Source: Steinernema hermaphroditum (lineage: Eukaryota; Nematoda; Chromadorea; Rhabditida; Steinernematidae). Taken from it: a stretch of 64,000 nt of DNA. Positions 43,036 through 53,897 of the stretch are shown here, piece after piece. The translations under genes were made by a program, and so were the position numbers. Under the pieces are notes generated by a model, which was given only the letters and a program-made list of their open reading frames with translations, made no database searches and was not told where the DNA came from. The stretch's first letter is position 1; every line of letters begins with the position of its first letter. The stretch covers positions 6,660,012 to 6,724,011 of the forward strand of contig CM059623.1 of the NCBI GenBank assembly GCA_030435675.1, read 5' to 3'.

Positions 43036-43672
43036 CCTTGCGTCTGTAACTGTTTAATCCGAATCAGAATATAACAATTCGCGCATCCCAGTTCCAACCA
43101 TTGCATTCTTCTCGCGTGGCATGATCGACTTCTCTTCCACCGTGTCTTCTTCCGTTGGTATTATCTCCGTCTTCTTGATGTTGATCTTCAGTTCAAACTG
43201 GCGCGATATCATCTAGCATCTGTTGCAACTCTTGCGCATTGTCAGCAATGAGGGCGACGTCGTCGATGAACCGCAGATTGGAGAGGAAGCTTCCGCTGAT
43301 GTTGATGCTAACGCCATTGTTGCGGATGGATCACATACTCCAAAATTGCTGTGGCTTTGGGGAGTGTTACCTTTCCGCACCTCGCCCTGACTCCCTGCAG
43401 GAACTGCAGAGCAACTTGTAAACAAGGGAGAGGAGCGAGATTGAACGGTAATTGGCCTGCAAATACAGCAGGTAATGTGTCCTGAAAAGGAGGATCGCCG
43501 ACGAATCACCCAACATCTCTAGAATCGAACAAGTTTGCAAGCAGTCGTTGAACAGTTTAGTCAGTGCCGGCACCAGAGCTTCTTCTAAATTCAGCATTTC
43601 CACGGTGATCTTGTCGATTCCGGGCGACTTCGCTCTGCAGCGAAGTTGGACATGTCAGCAAAGTCCAAGCCC
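43036..43672 (-). pseudogene. Degenerate RTE-type LINE remnant
   Basis: Minus-strand relic of the same LINE family as 50832-53897. Its 3' end (ACTGTTTAATCCGAATCAG on the plus strand) aligns with 50838 onward. Later blocks match the reverse transcriptase region (GTCAGCAATGAGGGCGACGT, CAACTTGTAAACAAGGGAGA, GATCTTGTCGATTCCGGGCG). Frameshifts and several internal deletions remove most of the element. It begins 30 nt after the TFIIA-gamma stop, so it probably lies in that gene's 3' UTR. Confidence 0.85.
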
Positions 43673-44451
43673 GCCGAAGAATACCGTAGTGTCGGTTGCT
43701 CATAAAAGTTCCGTATTTTACTCTGGGTGCTTGGCTCCTTGTGGCGCATCATGTTGTAAAACGTCAAAAGTCAGTTTCGGCGCATGACGGCGGTGGCGGT
43801 TGCCACAGCCTCATGACTTGCGGGGGGTGAAGAGTCTCGACGGCGTATGCTGGCGGGTTGGCGCCTTTTCAGAAGCAGTGATATGAGGGCCGTGTAGACG
43901 GCGGGCAGGTGGAGGGGCAACAGTGTGTCGATAAATGCACTTTATGGTGACGTCAGTTGTTTGTGAAAACGGTTTGTGCCTGAAGAAAGAGCCAATGGAC
44001 GTAGATGGCGCGGCGTGGCAGTGTTTAGGTTGTAAAATAATAAGCGGGCGAAGCGGGAGTTTCGCTCGCCCGGCGCACGCCGACTCGGACGCACGTCGCG
44101 GTGTCGCGCGGTAAAAGAAAGCGTTTCTTTTGTGGGCTCTGCGCGAGTCCGATCGATCGATGCTGCCGAACGGCGTTGTTCTTCTTCTGATACGCGTGTT
44201 TCAAAATTAGGTGTGCCCGGTCATGGGTTCCAGCGCCTCTGCGCGGCGATTCTACGTGTAACCCCTCATGGGTTCGTGGACGGGGGCACACGTCGTCGTG
44301 CGGCTCACGCTGTCTGCGTTTCTTCGGTGTAACTCGTCATTCAGGAAGCGAGCCCAGAGAGGAGGTCAGAAGACGCTCGACCCCATCACAGCAGAATTCG
44401 ATCTATGCAGGCCTCTGAGCCCAGGCGTTACCATCACATATAGTCTGCACA
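43673..44451. promoter_or_regulatory. Upstream region of PAN3
   Basis: GC-rich toward 44050-44350, with short meaningless ORFs. It likely contains the PAN3 promoter and 5' UTR. Nothing else recognised. Confidence 0.35.
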
Positions 44452-46718
44452 ATGCAAACGACGCCCCACGAGTTTCGGACGTTCGAGCCGTCCAGTAGCT
44501 GCACGACGTCCACAGTGCCGCCAGGTAGTCGCCTCGCCCAGTACATCGGGGCGACGCCTCAACAATCTTCGACTTCCTCGTCTCCCCGGCACTCCGCGTG
44601 GCCACAGCGTAGGAATCCTCGGAGGCGCCTTTTCTGATCTCTTTTTAGTGGTGTCTCAGTCGCAGTCCATCTACTCACCGCATTCCCGGAGCAGTACAAA
44701 TCACGTAAGTCCTCCCATCGCCCTAGAAGCCCTATAAGCTCTCATTTCAGATGAACAGCATGGTGCCGTCCTTCGGACACATGTCGATTTCGAACAATGG
44801 CGTGAAGGCGGGCAGCCCTCTGGCCCTCTCGCGCGGCTACCGTGAGTAGTTTTCTGTCGGCCGCTAATACCATCTCCTCTGCAGCTCCACTCTCCGTGAA
44901 CGGCTCTCCTCCCGATGCCGATTCCTCCGCCGCGGCGTCCTCCTTCGTCCAGGAGAATTTCGGAGGCACCACCTACTTCCTACCCCGGCCTCAACAGAGC
45001 GAATCGAGTCCGTCGCTGGCCTCCAACGGGGACCACGACGGTTTCCTGAACGAGCCACGCGAATATCTCTCTCACTCGGGGAGCTACATGTACCAGGGCC
45101 CGCTGTCCTACCTCCAGAAGCAGCATCGGACGAACGGCCACAGCTCCTTCTTCATTAACAGCGACCTCCGAGCGGTACGTTCCGAGCCGGCGAGGCTCTC
45201 TGAGCCTCTCCTCCTTGCAGGAGCTCTTGAAGGCGCAGTTGGCCGTGCAGAGCAGAGCGGACGCCTCGACGCTGCATGGCGTTCCCTCCACCGTCGAGCA
45301 CTACCAGAACCTCACCCCGATAAGGTCGCAGTCTCCGCTGAACGGTGCCATCAACGGCGAGGCCGGCTGCTCGACCTTCAAGGCCTTCAGCATCAAAGAC
45401 GGAATGCCGTACATCCTGAAACGGACTAAGTTCCGGACGCTGCTCCAGAAGCACGCGCAGGTGATCGAGTCGTGGAAGCACAAGATCTGCCACTCAAACG
45501 TCATCTCCCTTCGTGACGCCTTCACCTCGAAGGCCTTCGGCGACTCCTGTGAGTTCCCTTATCCCGCCAGTCACGGTGCCTGTCCTTGCAGCGCTCGTTT
45601 TCGTCTTCGACTACCACCCGCTCGCCGAATCTCTGGAAAGAAAACACTTCGCCCGGGGCGGAGCAGGTACGCGAGGAGCCCTGCTCTTCCCGAACCGATC
45701 CCGTTTAGGCAGTGGACAGAGCAACGGAGGCATCATAGAGTCCGTCATCTGGTCCTACATCATACAGTTGACGTCGGCCCTCAGAACGATCCACCAGGCA
45801 GGGCTGGCCGCCCGCACAATCGCCCTAGAGAAGGTGCTCGTGGTCGGTCGCCAGAGAATTCTGCTGAGTGACTGCGCCACTGCCGACGTCGTCAGCGACA
45901 ACAGCGTCAGCGCCGCCCAGGTGAGTGTCTACTTCCCTCTGCGAAGCCCTTTGTCCTTTAGTTGGAAGACCTGAGTGCCCTCGGCCGGCTGGTGCTGTGC
46001 CTCGCCGTCGGAAGCGTCACCGCCGCGAAACGGGCGTATCTGAGCTCTTCCATCATGTACGTCACCAACCAATATTCGAGCGACCTCAAGAACGTTATCA
46101 TGTAAGCGACCTTCTTGTCACAAATGGCTATCGTAGTCTTCAGGTACCTGCTGAATCAGCAGCAGGTCAGGAAGTCGGTCAACGACCTGATGCCGATGAT
46201 CGGAGCGCGCTTCTACGCGCAGCTCGAGGCGGCGCAATCTCACAACGACTACCTGGAGAACGAGCTCTCGAAGGTTCGTCCGGAAAGCCCTTCCAGAACA
46301 AAAGGGTTCATTGCAGGAACTGGAGAACGGACGCCTCTTCCGACTCCTGGCTAAGATCAACTCGATCGTCGAGAGGCCCGAGTTGAACATGGACGCCACA
46401 TGGAGCGAGACGGGCGACCGTTTCTTGCTGAAACTTTTCCGCGACTACCTCTTCCACCAGGTCAACGAGCAAGGAAAGCCCTGGATGGACTTGGCCCATA
46501 TCGTCTCCTGCTTGAACAAGGTACTTGTCCCTTCGAGACGCCCACTTGCTATCTTTCAGCTGGACGCCGGGGTCCCGGACAAGGTGCAACTGGTGTCCCG
46601 CGACGCGGAGAACGTCCTCATCGTATCGTACGCCGACCTACGTCGATGCTTCGACGTCGCCTTCAAGGAGCTCGTGGCGCAGCAGAACGGAACCGATGGT
46701 TTCACGGGATGTGTGTAG
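44452..46718 (+). CDS. pan-3: PAN3, regulatory pseudokinase subunit of the PAN2-PAN3 deadenylase
   Basis: Recruits PAN2 to mRNA through poly(A)-binding protein for initial poly(A) shortening in the cytoplasm. At least eleven exons from 44452 to 46718; clear ones include 44885-45174, 45221-45548, 45592-45666, 45709-45920, 45962-46101, 46144-46273, 46317-46520 and 46560-46718. The low-complexity N-terminal region precedes a pseudokinase: YILKRTKFRTLLQKHAQVIE, HSNVISLRDAFTSKAFGDSS, LVFVFDYHPLAESLERKHF, VIWSYIIQLTSALRTIHQAG. Then the coiled coil (AQLEAAQSHNDYLENELSK) and the C-terminal knob (NGRLFRLLAKINSIVERPEL, LKLFRDYLFHQVNEQGKPWM, VSYADLRRCFDVAFKEL). A stop-free 42-nt intron (45667-45708) would otherwise add a false insert. 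Confidence 0.93.
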
Positions 46719-47421
46719 CGGAGTCCCAGTTGTACATTCGTGCCCACCTCAGTCTTCTTCCTCCTCCACTTGGTCATCCTTGTTACTTCTTCTTCACTTG
46801 CATTTGTTCCCATTCATCTTGTTTTTGCTGACGTCAACAAGTCACCGTAGTAGAGCGCCCTAATAGCGAACATGCCTAAAGCGAGCCAGAGTTAGAGAAA
46901 TTGTTGAGAGTACGTTGTGCACCACAAAGAGTATTTTGTAATACCACAGAAACTGACGTTGTTACGTTACCAAAAACCCGAATAAAATCCGAAAATCAGG
47001 AGGTTCGTGGGGCGTTCAGGAGGCCTTCGGAAGAGGCGCCCTGTCATCGCACACTCTTTTCCGTATGGAACGGCTACAGATGGAGGGCCAACGGAGTCCT
47101 AAATGCTCTTTCCGCTGTTTTGCGTATTTGTGAGCATCGCTTGTCTTTTTCCAAACAACCCCTTAAAGAATCGTCACTATCCACTGGATACGCGCAGCTT
47201 TATCGACCTGGAGTGGAGTCTCCGGCCGCCGGGGCTCTAGGCGGTTGCCGCGGGCGCACTCCGAGCCGACTTGGCCCAATTTGCATGTTTGTTTCGCGCG
47301 GCGATCGATTTTTGGTGCCGAAAACGCAGAACTCCTCCCGCCTCGTCCCTTCCGCTGCCTACGCGTCGACGTGTAAGCAAAAGTGAATACTCCTTTGCTC
47401 CTCCGGTGGCGAGCAGTCAAG
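46719..47421. promoter_or_regulatory. Region between PAN3 and the MFSD6-like gene
   Basis: Same-strand intergenic region of about 0.7 kb. ORFs here have no domain content. An AG (GGCGAGCAG) 5 nt before the MFSD6-like ATG may be a trans-splice acceptor. Confidence 0.35.
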
Positions 47422-49645
47422 ATGATGGACTCCTCCGGTCCGGAAAGGACCGTCAAGTTGCTCGGACGCGAGTGGCCGAGGGACGAGGTCGTCGCGCGAG
47501 TCTTCTACCTGTTCTTCTTTGCCTCCTACGGTAGTCTCTATCCGCTGCTGGCTGTCTACTTCAAACAGCTCGGCATGGCAGCTGGCCAGGCCGGGCTTCT
47601 GCTAGGCTGTCGACCGCTCATCGAGTTCGCCGCTCAGCCCTTCTGGGGAATGTTTGGTGCCCGCTTCAAGAAGGGTACGGTTGCAGATCTGGCCCTGCTC
47701 ACATCGGAACTACTTCTGAGTAATTTTGTTCAGGGAAGTTGCTACTTATGTTCTCGCTGGCGTCGCTCATCGTCTCGACCCTCGCCATCGGCTTCGTGCA
47801 GCCAGTGACTCCGTTCTGCGTCGTGCTCGACCGCAACTCCACAGGAGGTCAGTGCATGCTTCTAGCGCCGGCGGGCGAAGTCATCCGCGGCGGAGCCATC
47901 GGCTATCTCCGAGAGGCGACGGGGATCGGGAGGAAGAAACGCGAAGCCTCGAACCGTAGGTCACTTCCTCTGAAGGGCACGCCGACGGCGCCTTCCAGAG
48001 ATAATCGACCGGATCATCGACCTCTCTTCGTACGACCGCGAGGAGGACATCGTCGCTGGCTGGGCCCCGGAGTACATCACTCGGGACAAGGTGTGCAACT
48101 ACGACGAGAACGTGTTCGGAGTGCTGGTCAGCCCGCCCCACAGTACCCGTGTCTACCGGAAACCGGCCGTCGAACAGACCTTTATGCTGCTCTTGGTTCT
48201 TGTGGTACTCGGAGAGTTCTTTAGCTCGCCGGCGATAGCCCTCGCCGACGGCTGCACGCTTAACGTATGCGCCGACAACCCGAAACAGGTAGAGGACAGA
48301 TGTGAGGCCGTCTTAATCACTCTCTGACAGTTCGGACGGATTCGACTCTTCGGCAGCTTCGGTTGGGGGCTGGCGATGTTCGTCATTGGAATCGGCCTCG
48401 ACTACTCGGACACCTTCCGGAACCACCCGTGCCCCACGAAGAACACCACCGAGAAGAACTACACACTCTGCTTCGTCACGTGCTCCGTCTTCATGGGCCT
48501 TGCCATGGCCGTGGCCACGCAGTTCAAGTTCGGCCAGGGCGAAGAGCATCGCACGGACGAGGTCGGAGGTCTCGTCATCGATACTCGTATCGACGAAGTA
48601 GATCCGGCCGTCGCGGAAAAGGCGCGCGCCCGACAGCTCACTTCCAACTACATGAATGAGGGTTCCGCGGTCATGCATGCTCTCAAAGCGATGGCTAACA
48701 TACATGTTATGCTCCACCTGGCCTGTGTCGTCACCATCGGAATCGGCGCAGGAATAATTTTCGCCTTTTTGTTCTGGCATCTCCAGGTACCTTGCCCCAT
48801 GCTACATCTACATTCTTTACAAAAACAGGATTTGGGAGGGTCGCCGGTGCTTTTCGGCATCGCCTCCATAATCAATCACGGATCCGAAATCGCCGCTTTC
48901 TTCTACACATTCCAGGTCATAAACAAGTTCGGGCACACTAGAGTAAGGCTTCGCTAGCTTTTAAAACACGAACGCTTCTTTCAGGTGATGTACATGTGCT
49001 TGGGAGCTAACATCGTCCGTTTTCTGGTCATTTCGTGGCTTAGCAACCCCTGGATGGTTCTCCCATTGCAAGTCATGCAGGGTTGCGTTCTCGCCCTCGT
49101 CTGGGCGTCCGCGTCTTCCTACATCTCCCTGATCTCGCCACCTCACCTCAAATCGACGAGCCAGATGATACTACAGTTTCTGTACCAAGGCCTCGGAAAG
49201 GGTGTCGGAAGCATACTCGGTGGATTCATTATATCTTCCGTTGGTTCGTAAGAAGACTAACCGACCAGTTTCGTACTTCAAATGATTTAGGAACACGCGC
49301 CACATTCCAAATCTATGTTATTCTTGTTATCCTCGTCTTAACCGCCACTTACGCAGCCAGTAAGCTTCTGGGGAACAGCGAAGGATTTAAATATGGCATG
49401 GGCAACTTCGAGGAGGAGGACTGTGGAGATGCATTAGGTATCGCTGACCGAGCTGCGTGACCATCAATCCCTGAGTCACCTTTTCAGCCCCACAAGGCAT
49501 GCCCATGCATCTAGCAGAGAGTAAAATAACCGACGCCTTCAACCAGTCTTCTGTTGGAAATGCAAACTACGGAGCGATTGGACCTGACCCAACTGACCCT
49601 ACCCAAGATGCTTATGATAGATACGTCAGCAATCCGTCGTACTAA
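47422..49645 (+). CDS. MFSD6-like major facilitator transporter
   Basis: Multi-pass membrane protein of the MFS_1-like / MFSD6 group; substrates not established. The first exon (47422-47674) has the family start: VARVFYLFFFASYGSLYPLL, AVYFKQLGMAAGQAGLLLG, RPLIEFAAQPFWGMFGARFK. Later exons (from 47734, about 47994, 48331, 48829, 48985, 49291 and 49487) supply more membrane helices: LLMFSLASLIVSTLAIGFV, FMLLLVLVVLGEFFSSPA, FGRIRLFGSFGWGLAMFVIG, MLHLACVVTIGIGAGIIFAF, WMVLPLQVMQGCVLALVWAS, MILQFLYQGLGKGVGSILGG and IYVILVILVLTATYAASKL. The large luminal loop between helices 2 and 3 has several Cys residues. The tail ends RYVSNPSY. Middle exon borders (47850-48000) are the least certain. It is the last unique gene before the satellite. 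Confidence 0.85.
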
Positions 49646-49800
49646 CAAAGACATGACTTATCTAGAAACCCACATATATCGCATACTGACATAGAGCTAT
49701 GTATGTATTAAAGCGGTAAAACACGAATTCACTTGATAAAGATAGCGCTGACACTGAAGCGTTAACCAGAAAGCAAAATGGGATTTCCCAGCAAGACTGT

Positions 49801-49946
49801 TAATGAGACTGTGAAATATCCGTCCGATATTTTCAGTTTTGTTACAAAATTGGTGCATTGTACCTTGATTGAGAAACATTCTCCAGGTGCTATCAATAAG
49901 ACTGTGAAATATCCGTCCGATATTTTCAGTTTTGTTACAAAATTGG
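49801..49946 (+). repeat. 93-bp satellite, block 1 (about 1.5 monomers)
   Basis: First appearance of the monomer (GTGAAATATCCGTCCGATAT ... CATTGTACCTTGATTGAGAA), starting about 155 bp after the transporter stop codon. Confidence 0.9.
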
Positions 49947-50535
49947 GAAGAGAAGTCGCCGCGACTATCAGAAGAAACGAAGCGACTCTTCGCACAACGT
50001 CGTCGCCTGAAATATCGCAGATCAACAGCCGCAGAACGGATCGCCCTTACCGAACTCAACAAACTGATTCGGCGGGAGATAAGGAAAGATCTCGTGAAAC
50101 ACCACCAAAGGCTTGTCGAAGAAGCGATTCGAAGGAACCGAGGACTGCGACATGTGAGAAGAGAAGCTGCAATCGGAAGAAGAAGGTTAACAAGACTCCG
50201 TGACGCCGACGGCAACTTGTGTTCGACGACAACGCAACTGAAACGGACGGTAAAAGCATTCTACGAAGCGCTTTATTCCTCCACAGTCGACGTTCAATAT
50301 GAAGAACACGAGGCGCAGGAAGAATGTCCGGATCTGTTGATAAGTGAAGTCGGAGAAGCTCTGAAGACGATGCGGAATGGAACGGCTCCTGGAATCGACA
50401 AGATTACAGTCGAAATGTTGAAAACAGGAAGTCATGTGCTGTTACCGTGGTTAACGAAGCTCTTCAACATGTGCCTTCGAACTTGTTCGATCCCGCAGAA
50501 GATGGCCGACTCGTCGACGATTCTGCTCCATTCTG
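49947..50535 (+). pseudogene. Internal LINE fragment embedded in satellite
   Basis: One open frame on the plus strand encodes a slice of the RTE-type LINE polyprotein between endonuclease and reverse transcriptase: RIALTELNKLIRREIRKDLV, KHHQRLVEEAIRRNRGLRHV, GTAPGIDKITVEMLKTG and MADSSTILL. It matches about residues 395-600 of the full-length copy at 50847-53762 but differs at many positions, so it comes from another copy. Both ends stop abruptly at satellite; there is no tail or target duplication. Confidence 0.85.
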
Positions 50536-50831
50536 AGATACATTCTCCAGGTGCCACATATGAGACTGTGAAATATCCGTCCGATATTTTCAGTTTTGTT
50601 ACAAAATTGGTGCATTGTACCTTGATTGAGAAACATTCTCCAGGTGCTATCAATGAAATTGTGAAATATCCGTCCGATATTTTCAGTTTTGTTACGAAAT
50701 TGGTGCATTGTACCTTGATTGAGAAACATTCTCCAGGTGCCATATGAAGTATCCGTCCGATATTTTCAGTTTTGTTACAAAATTGGTGCATTGTACCTTG
50801 ATTGAGAAACATTCTCCAGGTGTCACATATG
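50536..50831 (+). repeat. 93-bp satellite, block 2 (about 3 monomers)
   Basis: Monomers continue up to GTCACATATG (50822-50831), which is repeated on the far side of the LINE insertion. One monomer near 50742 is shortened at its junction. Confidence 0.9.
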
Positions 50832-53800
50832 TTAACTGTTAACTGTTTATTCCGAATCAGAATTATTACAATTCGCGGATCCCAGTTCCAACCATTGGTG
50901 CAGCTGCATTCTTCTCGCATGGGTCTGCCACGTGTGTGTCCCCGTCGCCTTCTTGAAGTCGTCTCGCCATCTGGTTCGGGGTCTACCAAGAGGTCTTCTT
51001 GTGGGAGGTCTCCATTCGGCGATCTTTCTGGACCATTTATTTTCATCTTCGTTCGCCATCTTCCAGGCGTACGTCCATTTTCGCCTCATCGCTGCTTCAG
51101 TGACGTCCATCACCTTCGTGACGCCTCGGAGCCACTCGTTCGTCCTCCTGTCTACCAGACGCACTCCGGCCATTCGCCTCTCCATCCGTCGTTGAGCGGT
51201 TGCAAGCTTCTTCCTCGCTGACTTCGTGAGAGACCAAGTTTCTGATCCGTAGAGCATGGCTGGAAGAACACACATGTTGAAAAGACGCCGTTTCCACCTC
51301 ATGTCGACGGTCTGGCAGGTCAGAAAGTTCTTGTACTGTCTGAAGGCGTTCCAGCCGCTCTGGATTCTTCGGCTGATCTCCCTCAAGTGGTCCCGTAGCA
51401 GGCGGACTTCTTGGCCCAGGTAGATGAAGGATTCTACCTGGTCGACTTCTCTTCCGTTGAGCAGAATCGTAGCTTCTTCTGTCGCCATCAGCTTGGTCTT
51501 CCTAGCGTTGATCTTCAGTCCGAATCGGCGGGATGCCTCATCCAGTTCATCTAGCATCTTTTGCGACTCTTCCGCGTTGTCAGCAATGAGGGCGACGTCG
51601 TCGGCGAACCGCAGATTGGAGAGGCGGCTTCCGTTGATGTTGATTCCAACGTCGTCCCATTGCAGTTGGCGGAACACGTGCTCCAGAGCTGCTGTGAAGA
51701 GCTTCGGACTTATGGTGTCACCTTGTCGAACTCCGCGTCTGATTTCGATCGGCACCAGTCGGTCAGCGATGTTGACGAGATACCTGGCTTCGCGGTAAAT
51801 CTTCTGCAGGAGCTTGATGATCTTCACAGGAACTCCTTGTTGCTGGATGGCCGTCCACACTGCATTAGTTTCCACGCTGTCGAACGCCTTCTCATAATCG
51901 ACGAAGATGATGAAGAGTGGGAGTCGGTATTCGCGCGATCGCTCCACCAGCTCGTTGACTGCATGAATATGATTGGTGGTGGAGAAGTTTTTCCGGAATC
52001 CTGCTTGCTCCATTGTTTGCGCCGAGTCCAGAACTCGCTCGATGCGCTGGTTGAGCACTTTCGTGAGCAACTTGTAAACACAGGAGAGGAGCGAGATCGG
52101 CCGGTAGTTCTGTAGATCCATCGGGTCATCTTTCTTGAAAAGGAGAATCGTCGACGAGTCACACATCTTCTCCGGTATCGAGCTGTTTTGCAGGCAGGTG
52201 TTGAACAGCTTCGTTAGCTCCGGGACCAGAACTTCCTTTCCCAGCTTCAACATTTCGACGGTGATCTTGTCGATTCCGGGCGCAGTTCTGCTTCTCATCT
52301 TCCACAGCGCTTCTTCTACTTCATTTCGCATCAGAGCTGGACATTCTTCGGCGGGCTCGGGCTCGTTGCATTCGACTCTGACGGTGGAGGCGTAGAGGGA
52401 CTCGTAGAAGTCCTTTACCGTTCGTTGAAGATCCGTCGTTGTCGTGCAGACGTTTCCGTCCTTGTCGCGGAGCCGGATGAGTCTTCGTCGGCCAGTTGCT
52501 GCTTCTCTTCTTACAGTTCGTAGTCCTCGATTGCTTCTGACCGCTTCTTCGACGAGGCGTTGGTGGTGCTTCACGAGGTCCTTCCGGATTTCTCGGCGGA
52601 CCATCTTGTTTAATTCTGTGAAAGCGATCCGGTCGGTTGCGGTAGATCGTCGGTTCTTGAGGACACGGCGCTGCTTCAGGAGATCTTCGGTGTCCGGCGA
52701 AAGTCGAGGCGATCTTCTTATGTCTTCTCTGGCGAATTCGGCGGCTTCGTGGATGCTCTTCGTTAGATTCGCATATCCACTAGACGGTGTTGATGAGGAT
52801 GACACGGGAGGCGCGGTGTTGAGAGCCATCCGGTAAAGATCCCGATTTAATCGATGTCTTTCCTTCGGCTTCTTTTCTTCGTGTCGGAGAGCTTCCCGGC
52901 TCGGCTTCTGGATGGTCGCTCGGACGAGGCGGTGATCGGAGCAAGCGTTGTGGGATCCGAGGACAGTCGCCGACTGGAACCGGATAAGTCTGGAAGCAAG
53001 TACGAAATCAATGCAGTTCTTCGTACGTGTATCCGGGGACATCCAGGTCCATTTCCTTCCAGGTCTCGCCTTGAAGTAGGAGTTCACCGCTCTAAGATGT
53101 TGTTCCTCACAGAGTTCCAGAAGTCTTTGTCCGCGTTCATTTTGCTCGCCGTATCCAAACTTCCTAAGCGCTTCTTCTCCGTCTTCTCTTCTTCCCAGTT
53201 TCGCATTGAAGTCTCCGAGTAGAACAGGATACACCCGCAATCTTGGCGCGATTGCATCCCATCGGGAACTGCTGGCACACCTTTCCCAACCAGGCATATC
53301 AACAGACCCTAGTTCTGAGCGGAGGGTGTCCAAGAGGCTGTCGAATTCATCTTCTTCGTTTTCCTCGCTGTCGTCGTCGGTTTCTCTGCTGGCTGCGGTC
53401 GTTGGGGGCGCGTACACGGCGTATAGTCGCAGCAGTTGTCGCCCGAACTTCAAATCCAGCATGGAGATTCTCGATAACAGCGGTCGGAAGGCTTCTACGA
53501 ACTGTTGCGCTCGGTGGCTGACAAGGAATCCTGTTCCGGAGACACCGTGACTGTCATCTGGTCCCGCGTAGTAGAAACGGAACTCAGAATCACTCAGATC
53601 AAGGCATCCTGTTCCTCTCCAGCGCAGTTCAGTCAGCGCGAGGACGTCCATCTTGATCCCTTGAAGTTCGTGTTGGAGCTCCACCAGACGGTCCGCTGAC
53701 GATAGACGGCGCACGTTCAGGGTCCCAATTGCGAGTCGGCCGGCTTCTTTGGGTTGGAACATTCGTGACCCTGCTGTTCCAAGGCTTCTGGGCCACGGGG

Positions 53801-53897
53801 TCCGCTGGCAGTGGGGGCTGAGGGGGGTGACCGACCGTTCAAAACCCGGAGGAGAGGGGGATAACCGACCGCTCTCCACCGCTACACAAACGAGACC
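50832..53897 (-). mobile_element. Full-length RTE-type LINE inserted in the satellite
   Basis: A 3.07-kb non-LTR retrotransposon flanked by a perfect 10-bp target duplication GTCACATATG (50822-50831 and 53898-53907), which is itself satellite sequence. The 5' leader (53763-53897) contains the GCGGTGGAGAGCGGTCGGTT motif also seen in the small retroposons. The 3' end after the ORF is AATAAACAGTTAACAGTTAA, a short tandem tail typical of RTE elements rather than poly(A). Confidence 0.92.
50847..53762 (-). CDS. LINE ORF: AP endonuclease plus reverse transcriptase (RTE clade)
   Basis: One uninterrupted frame of 971 codons from the ATG at 53762 (MFQPKEAGRLAIGTLN) to TAA. The N-terminal AP-like endonuclease shows TLNVRRL, LALTELRW, LLGDFNAKLGRRED, WTWMSPDTRTKNCIDFVLA and the SDHRLV box. 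Reverse transcriptase motifs: NYRPISLLSCVYKL, FIIFVDYEKAFDSVE, GVRQGDTISPKLF, LRFADDVALIA with the catalytic DD. The C-terminus has the RTE-like region (LPAMLYGSETWSL, WRPPTRRPLGRPRTRWRDDF). No frameshift or stop, so this copy may be recent or still competent. The frame stays open upstream through the leader into the satellite, but that extension is an accident of the stop-free satellite. Confidence 0.93.
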   Translation of the reverse strand: MFQPKEAGRLAIGTLNVRRLSSADRLVELQHELQGIKMDVLALTELRWRGTGCLDLSDSEFRFYYAGPDDSHGVSGTGFLVSHRAQQFVEAFRPLLSRISMLDLKFGRQLLRLYAVYAPPTTAASRETDDDSEENEEDEFDSLLDTLRSELGSVDMPGWERCASSSRWDAIAPRLRVYPVLLGDFNAKLGRREDGEEALRKFGYGEQNERGQRLLELCEEQHLRAVNSYFKARPGRKWTWMSPDTRTKNCIDFVLASRLIRFQSATVLGSHNACSDHRLVRATIQKPSREALRHEEKKPKERHRLNRDLYRMALNTAPPVSSSSTPSSGYANLTKSIHEAAEFAREDIRRSPRLSPDTEDLLKQRRVLKNRRSTATDRIAFTELNKMVRREIRKDLVKHHQRLVEEAVRSNRGLRTVRREAATGRRRLIRLRDKDGNVCTTTTDLQRTVKDFYESLYASTVRVECNEPEPAEECPALMRNEVEEALWKMRSRTAPGIDKITVEMLKLGKEVLVPELTKLFNTCLQNSSIPEKMCDSSTILLFKKDDPMDLQNYRPISLLSCVYKLLTKVLNQRIERVLDSAQTMEQAGFRKNFSTTNHIHAVNELVERSREYRLPLFIIFVDYEKAFDSVETNAVWTAIQQQGVPVKIIKLLQKIYREARYLVNIADRLVPIEIRRGVRQGDTISPKLFTAALEHVFRQLQWDDVGININGSRLSNLRFADDVALIADNAEESQKMLDELDEASRRFGLKINARKTKLMATEEATILLNGREVDQVESFIYLGQEVRLLRDHLREISRRIQSGWNAFRQYKNFLTCQTVDMRWKRRLFNMCVLPAMLYGSETWSLTKSARKKLATAQRRMERRMAGVRLVDRRTNEWLRGVTKVMDVTEAAMRRKWTYAWKMANEDENKWSRKIAEWRPPTRRPLGRPRTRWRDDFKKATGTHTWQTHARRMQLHQWLELGSANCNNSDSE

